From positions 62,001 to 126,000 of the forward strand of contig NW_015961957.1 in the NCBI RefSeq assembly GCF_000497045.1: a stretch of DNA of 64,000 nucleotides. The letters run 5' to 3'. Positions 60,301-64,000 of the stretch are shown piece after piece. The position numbers were made by a program, and so were the translations under genes. Every line of letters begins with the position of its first letter. Positions within the stretch are counted from its first letter, which is position 1. The stretch is from Kalmanozyma brasiliensis GHG001 (taxonomy: Eukaryota; Basidiomycota; Ustilaginomycetes; Ustilaginales). Below the pieces are notes generated by a model. It was not told where the DNA came from and did no database searches. It saw only the letters and a list, made by a program, of their open reading frames with translations.

Positions 60301-61687
60301 CGGCGCAGAACTCGGCGAGGCTCTGACCATCGAGCGCCTGTTGCAATTTGGTGGCCCTATCGACAATGGAAGGTTCGGAGACGAGGTTGCGAAGGTGGAC
60401 AGTCGGAGTGAAGGGCTTCGAAGAAGGGCCGCCGCTCGAGACGAGCTGACCACCAAAACCAAAGACAGCCGACACGGGTCGGCGCAGCCACTTTGGAGGT
60501 TGTTTGAGGGACAAGCCTTTGGAGGTGGCGTCGCCCGTAACGGTCTGGTTGAAGAAGTCGGAACCGTCGGCAGCTTGTTGTGTAGCCGCGACCTCGGTTT
60601 CGGGAGCGTTGGTGCTCTGAAGCGAGTGGACGCCGATCTTGCCGTCGAAGCTGGCGGTGGCGAGCATGGCGGGATTGCGTGGAGACCATTGCACCTCGAA
60701 GGACCAGTTGGAGCTGGAAGGGAGCTCGCCGACAATCTCGCACGACTGCGGGTTCCAGAGGATGGAACGGTTGTCCTTGCCACACGAAAGAAGGAGGTCT
60801 GCATCCTGCTTGCACCAAGAGAGCGAGAGAACACCCTTGTCATGGCCGGTCATGATTTTTTCAGGTGCGCGAGAGTTCTTGAGGTCCCACAGCATGATGA
60901 CGGGGCTCGAGTCGTCTTCGCTGGCGGTGACGAGTCGAGTTGGGTGATCGGGATGCCAAGCCACAGCGCTCATACCGCGACGACCACCGGCAGCGAGGGC
61001 GCCACCGGCATTGAAACCCACCGAGCCACCCGCCGTGCCAGCACCACCACCATACTGAAGCGCGACGACTTCGCGCTTTCCTCTGAGATCCCAAACGACC
61101 GTGTATCCGCTGCTGGAAGAGGTGGCGAGGACGTGAGGCACCTGGCAATTCCAGGCCAATGAGGTGATCTCGTCGAGCTTTTGAGAGCGTGCACCGGGAG
61201 AGTAGGGCTTAGCAGGGGCGTTGAGATCCCAAATGAAGATCTCGCCCGCGACAGCACCACTGGAGAGGAGGTTGGGCTGGAGTGGGTTGAAGTCGAGACC
61301 ACGGACGGGTCCGGTATGTGTGGTGTTCTTGATGACCTGGGCATCGGACTCGGACGAATCGGCAAGGATCTTTTCAGCGTCCCAGATGCCGAGCTCACCA
61401 TTCTCGAGACCGGCTGCGAGGAGACCTTTTGGACGCGTAGGGTTGGCATAGCCCCAAGCGAGGCGGTTGAACCGTGCGCTGGTCGAGATGCTGCCTAGCG
61501 GCTTTGCATCTGCTGAGACGGAGGCGGAGGCGGTGTAAGAGGGCTGCCATAGCTCGAGAACGCTCTCATTGCTGAAGGACTCGTCCAGAGCACCGGCGAC
61601 GGTACCTGTTGCAATGAGGGGCGACTCGGACTCGTAGGTAGCGGGAGACCACGCAAAGGTGGCTGTGCGGTTGATAGACGCCTTCAT
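57344..61687 (-). CDS. SEC31: COPII outer-coat protein Sec31
   Basis: A 1447-residue intronless protein that with Sec13 forms the outer cage of COPII vesicles at ER exit sites. The N-terminal WD40 propeller (about 1-360) begins RTATFAWSP and contains GLDFNPLQPNLLSSGAVAGE and HDKGVLSLSWCKQDADLLLS. The Sec13-interacting blade and alpha-solenoid follow (about 480-880; ALVLGDFESAVSVCINSDRF). The Pro/Gln-rich region (~1000-1320) binds Sec23 in other species and here is very rich in poly-Gln and PPG runs. The C-terminal helical domain ends in INLLLDHLNCGTIDAKTIAG and a short tail. The start is the ATG at 61687; the open frame before it is leader sequence. The length is slightly above yeast Sec31 (1273). 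Confidence 0.95.
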   Translation of the reverse strand: MKASINRTATFAWSPATYESESPLIATGTVAGALDESFSNESVLELWQPSYTASASVSADAKPLGSISTSARFNRLAWGYANPTRPKGLLAAGLENGELGIWDAEKILADSSESDAQVIKNTTHTGPVRGLDFNPLQPNLLSSGAVAGEIFIWDLNAPAKPYSPGARSQKLDEITSLAWNCQVPHVLATSSSSGYTVVWDLRGKREVVALQYGGGAGTAGGSVGFNAGGALAAGGRRGMSAVAWHPDHPTRLVTASEDDSSPVIMLWDLKNSRAPEKIMTGHDKGVLSLSWCKQDADLLLSCGKDNRSILWNPQSCEIVGELPSSSNWSFEVQWSPRNPAMLATASFDGKIGVHSLQSTNAPETEVAATQQAADGSDFFNQTVTGDATSKGLSLKQPPKWLRRPVSAVFGFGGQLVSSGGPSSKPFTPTVHLRNLVSEPSIVDRATKLQQALDGQSLAEFCAERSQDSSTRPDDIANWKALQTLFRADSRDELVALLGFSKEDVAQRVSQSIAAFKSNGASTSDAEDASVTKAIDEPEPSQPATSAEAAAESQAAAEPAEATAEEAAVVEPALAVEAKDADEPSLFGEDAAGAAGNNDASDFFSQLSADQPSSAIRSALPGHLLSESQAPVQASAAATAGSPGPSSVASENIRSSTFKIYPSEESEGDKLITRALVLGDFESAVSVCINSDRFADAFLLAVRGGEELLAKAQKAYFQKRTAQLPYLRLFQSIVSDDLSDVVQNADLSEWQEIFVVLCTFAKQDEFSNLTEQLGQRLEFQYTVARNSDTAQAKEHRKDAVLCYLAAGKLEKVAGMWIDEMKEEELALRSSSSKGADASSEGTLYSARAEALQTFMEKITVFQSAVGYVDVDLQQPTQDSIIAETGARSYKLAPLYDRIHEYVELLADQGLISPALRFANQTPSDYRPQSSADQGANGSLTATALKQRLLKAETARPKDEAAAVTASNTNGFPAATASTSAYAAAPVSNGYTPYDPYGQSAPSVIPSIPTVPSLPAVPTYQDPYAAAAPAVPAAAAPSTQPATQSRYAPAVPAPVPTAIQPEPVQQQNNAYGGGYGAQSYQSAYQPAQPMIPGPPSFGGPSYQQQQQQQQLPPPPPLKRDQSGWNDVPEGLAAPKRTPSAMAQQKPNSAITSPFPNAPAQAPSQYGGAPGAPPAGPPRGATPSRGMMSPPPQGPPSGPGLAQQRVGPPGVRPPPPSGPMQGQARPMQQQQPYGNQAPGQPGQGAPSARPYARPPAGPGAPYGNGMQQQQQPPQQQQQQYGAPPAGPGAGALRPPGQAPPGGPGLAGPPGMPQRSATPGGGAGAPPRSATPGARNASQMKYPPGDRSHIPENQRAIQHALQREVARLKQTAPPAQKRMVDDTERRINLLLDHLNCGTIDAKTIAGLMQIVGAIEARNKPAALNIHLQLVTSSSGDVAAGLVGVKMIISRL

Positions 61688-62831
61688 GATGGGACGCTGG
61701 TGAGAAGCACAAACCTGCTCGAGGGCTAGAGCGGGGGTGCTTGATGGACGGGATGCGGCCCAGCGCGAGAAGGATGACGACGAAGCCGAATCGCAAACAA
61801 GAGTGAGAGATGATCCAGCTGGCGAGGGTGATGTCGATCGTCGAAACGAAGTCAAGCTCCGAGCGCAACGCCAAGTCAGCCGATGAAGTGCCGTGTGTGT
61901 GTGTGAGGTGAACAAGGCAGCTGAGAGAGACGAAACGAAAGGAAGAGATGCGAATGTGATGATGACAGGACACGAAGGACTAAGAAGCTGGAGTTGGCGT
62001 GGCTGGGGCGTGCGTCGTTGCTCGCTCGACTCGAAGCACACAGACAGGCACGTCAAGGCCCAGCCATGCCAGGCTGATGCGTTGGAAGCGTCGGTCTGTG
62101 TGCCAGCCAGCCAGCCAGCCAGGCAGACAGCCTTCTCATCCAATGGGCCACAGGCTGGAGCGCTCTCTCTCTCATTTCGGATTCGAAAAACAAAATACAA
62201 TTTCGACAGCCGTCCAGCCTGTGATTTTGAACGAGAGAATACAAATTGGCACCGCAACGCGTCTCTTCTGACAGTGACAGCGACGTGGAAGCAACAGAGC
62301 CTGACTGACTGCTCGGCATTGCAAGCCGGTTGTCTACCACCCTCGAAGCAGCCATCACTCGTCGTCGTCTGATCAAGCTCGTGTCAGGACGATTCAGACG
62401 ACTGATCATTTTACGTAGAGGCAAAGTCAATTGCGGACCATGGGGATGTCTCTGCAAAGACGAGGCAGAGTGTGTCTCGCGTGTGAGTCTGCTTTCTTCG
62501 CGTTCACGGACCATCTCGACGCTTGAGCTATTTTTGCACGGTGACTTCTTTTTTGCTCTAACATTTTGGGAAAATGTGATCGGGACGCGCGTGCACGATG
62601 TCGCCGCATCGACTCCACTTTGCGTGTCGAAGCAACACCTTGTCGACTCTTTGCACTCTTCCTTCCATCTGAACCACCCAGCCTCGCAACCATCCTCAGC
62701 TCCACGCACAGCACCCAGCTGCCACAATCTCGTACCGCACGACCACATTCTAGGATAGCATATGCTGCGTAGCTCGTTCAGATCCACCGCTTTGTCCTGC
62801 CTCCCCTCCCACCTCGACATCTCCACACGAA
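61688..62831. promoter_or_regulatory. Divergent promoter region, SEC31 / SEM1
   Basis: About 1.1 kb between divergent starts. A short CCAG run (about 62104-62119) and (GT)n at 61892-61903 are present. The minus-strand SEC31 frame stays open for 190 codons without meaningful content. No further gene. Confidence 0.55.
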
Positions 62832-63377
62832 ATGTCGGCTACTAGCTCCAACTCACAGACCACCAAGCCAGAGGCGCAGTCGACAAATCCCACCGAGGAC
62901 AACAAGTCGACGCTTCCTTCGCTCGGTGCTCTCGACGAGGATGATGAGTTTGAAGAGTTCGACGAGCAGGGTACGTCTTTCTTCCCGGTCGACCGCTTTG
63001 CCGCAGCATACCAACACTGACTCTTGCCTACTTTTCTTTCCTTTCTCGCTGCCTCAGACTGGAACGACGCAGAGACCGATCTCTCGCACTTGACCGCAGG
63101 CACTTCGAATGCACCTGGAGCTGGCGTCGGTCTCACCATGGGCGCTTCGTCCGCCAGCACTGGCGACCACCTGTGGCAAGATTCATGGGATGACGACACG
63201 GTCGAGGACGACTTTAGCAAGGCATTGAGGTGAGTTGCAGCCATCCTCTCTCTCTCGTCAGAGAGTCTCAGTTGACGCTGACCCTTCACCGACCTTTGAC
63301 ATTCCGTTCTCTCTCCGACACGCTTCAGAGCCGAGCTGGACAAGCAGAGCAATGCACCACAAGCCATGTCCACCTAA
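62832..63377 (+). CDS. SEM1: Sem1/Dss1, proteasome lid and TREX-2 subunit
   Basis: A 119-residue acidic protein in three exons: 62832-62970, 63058-63229 and 63329-63377, with introns of 87 and 99 nt (GTACGT...CAG; GTGAGT...CAG; phases 1 and 2). The two conserved acidic/Trp blocks are DEDDEFEEFDEQDWNDAE and LWQDSWDDDTVEDDFSKALR, followed by a short helical end AELDKQ. It is longer than human DSS1 (70) because of a Ser/Thr-rich N-terminus and a Gly/Ser spacer between the blocks. It stabilises the 19S lid, and in the BRCA2 complex it aids recombination; Ustilago maydis Dss1 is a known Brh2 partner. Convergent with the truncated gene at the right edge. Confidence 0.93.
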
Positions 63378-63489
63378 CTTCTCATCCTTGCCCTCAATCA
63401 AACCACAGCCATCGTACAATCATTGACGTGTTCCAAGCAGATTCGCGCCAACCGCCCCCCGATGGGCTCTTTTAATCTCATCGACACTC

Positions 63490-64000
63490 TTACATGAAAA
63501 GGACCATCTCGGCCACCAGCTCGGGGCTCGCGAGGGCGGCGATACACTCGACCACCTGCACGAACTCGGGATCGTCATGACCGACCCCTTGACCTTCGCC
63601 TTGCATATAGTTGCGAAAGAGATCGGACATCTGTAAAGCGCCAATGCAAGCACTAACGTTGCTGTCAGCTTCGTCTGACTCTGCGCTTGGAGAACCTAAA
63701 CGCGAGGACTTACCAGAAGTGGCTTGATGCCTTCGGACTGCTTCTGCGCTTCGAGCACCATGGCGTGCTGCAACAAGTCTAATTCGGCTTGCAACTCGCG
63801 CGGATCTGCTCCTCGCAGTGTCGTTTGGAGAGCATCCAGAATCGCAGTGGCACTGAGCATCCCTGGTGGAGGCTTCGGCTGCGTTGGCACCCGAATCCCC
63901 TTTTCATCCTCCTCATCGCTCTGCGCAAGCTCTTGACTATCGCCCTCTGTCTTGTCCTTCGACTGCTGCTGACCATCTTGCGACCAAGCAAAGTAGCGTC
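63490..64000 (-). CDS. Unidentified protein, C-terminal part (5' end beyond window)
   Basis: Partial gene on the minus strand. One exon runs from beyond the right edge to 63714, then an 83-nt intron (63713-63631; GTAAGT...CAG), then the last exon 63630-63490. The visible ~142 residues start with an acidic/Gln-rich stretch (SKDKTEGDSQELAQSDEEDE) and continue through a helical segment ILDALQTTLRGADPRELQAE. The exon junction reads KPLL/MSDLFRNYMQG and the protein ends VVECIAALASPELVAEMVLF plus Met. The helical character and conserved-looking splice frame indicate a real gene, but I do not recognise the family. Confidence 0.65.

Overview
The window looks like nuclear DNA of a basidiomycete fungus, most likely a smut (Ustilago/Sporisorium/Pseudozyma type). 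The evidence is the gene set (Ku80, Sec31, Yhm2-type carrier, EB1, Sem1/Dss1, Hst3/4-type sirtuin, uL22m), mostly intronless long ORFs, a few short GT-AG introns of 73-99 nt, Ser/Pro/Gln-rich low-complexity protein tails, and intergenic spaces of 0.1-4 kb. The species cannot be fixed from the sequence alone. There is no rRNA, CRISPR array or recognisable transposon, and I could not support any tRNA.

Layout. 1-2.3 kb: a degenerate 23-bp tandem repeat, then empty DNA. 2.3-12.3 kb: a secreted M43 metalloprotease, an NAD-dependent epimerase (convergent with it), a very long ThrE/Prm10-type membrane transporter, a small SVIP-like candidate Cdc48/p97-binding protein, and mitochondrial uL22. 12.3-16.4 kb: gene-empty. 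16.4-21.8 kb: a secreted protein with seven four-cysteine modules, a membrane-anchored glycosyltransferase-like protein, and nucleotide-sugar transporter 1. 22-35 kb: Hst3/4-type sirtuin, isochorismatase-like hydrolase, Ku80, GT90/CAP10 glycosyltransferase, nucleotide-sugar transporter 2 (a clear paralogue of the first), and an Rdx/SelW-like protein.

35.4-44.3 kb: a TMEM135-like membrane protein, a 36-base N gap, an unrecognised 1562-residue protein with a GPCR-like seven-segment plan, and EB1/Bim1. 44.6-51.5 kb: a homeodomain transcription factor with three exons, a 3.2 kb upstream space carrying microsatellites, and a TDT/SLAC1-family anion transporter. 53.4-64 kb: the Yhm2-type mitochondrial carrier, a COG2907-like flavoprotein, Sec31 (COPII coat), Sem1/Dss1 (proteasome lid/TREX-2) and the 3' part of an unidentified gene running off the right edge.

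How the genes relate. Most are single housekeeping genes, not members of one pathway. Two loose themes are visible. The first is secretory-pathway glycosylation: two paralogous nucleotide-sugar transporters, a GT90 enzyme directly upstream of one of them, and a GT-like lumenal protein beside the other. The second is genome maintenance: an Hst3/4-type sirtuin and Ku80, 2.4 kb apart and in opposite orientation. The best candidates for undescribed biology are the GPCR-like protein with a giant tail, the 28-cysteine modular secreted protein and the SVIP-like protein.
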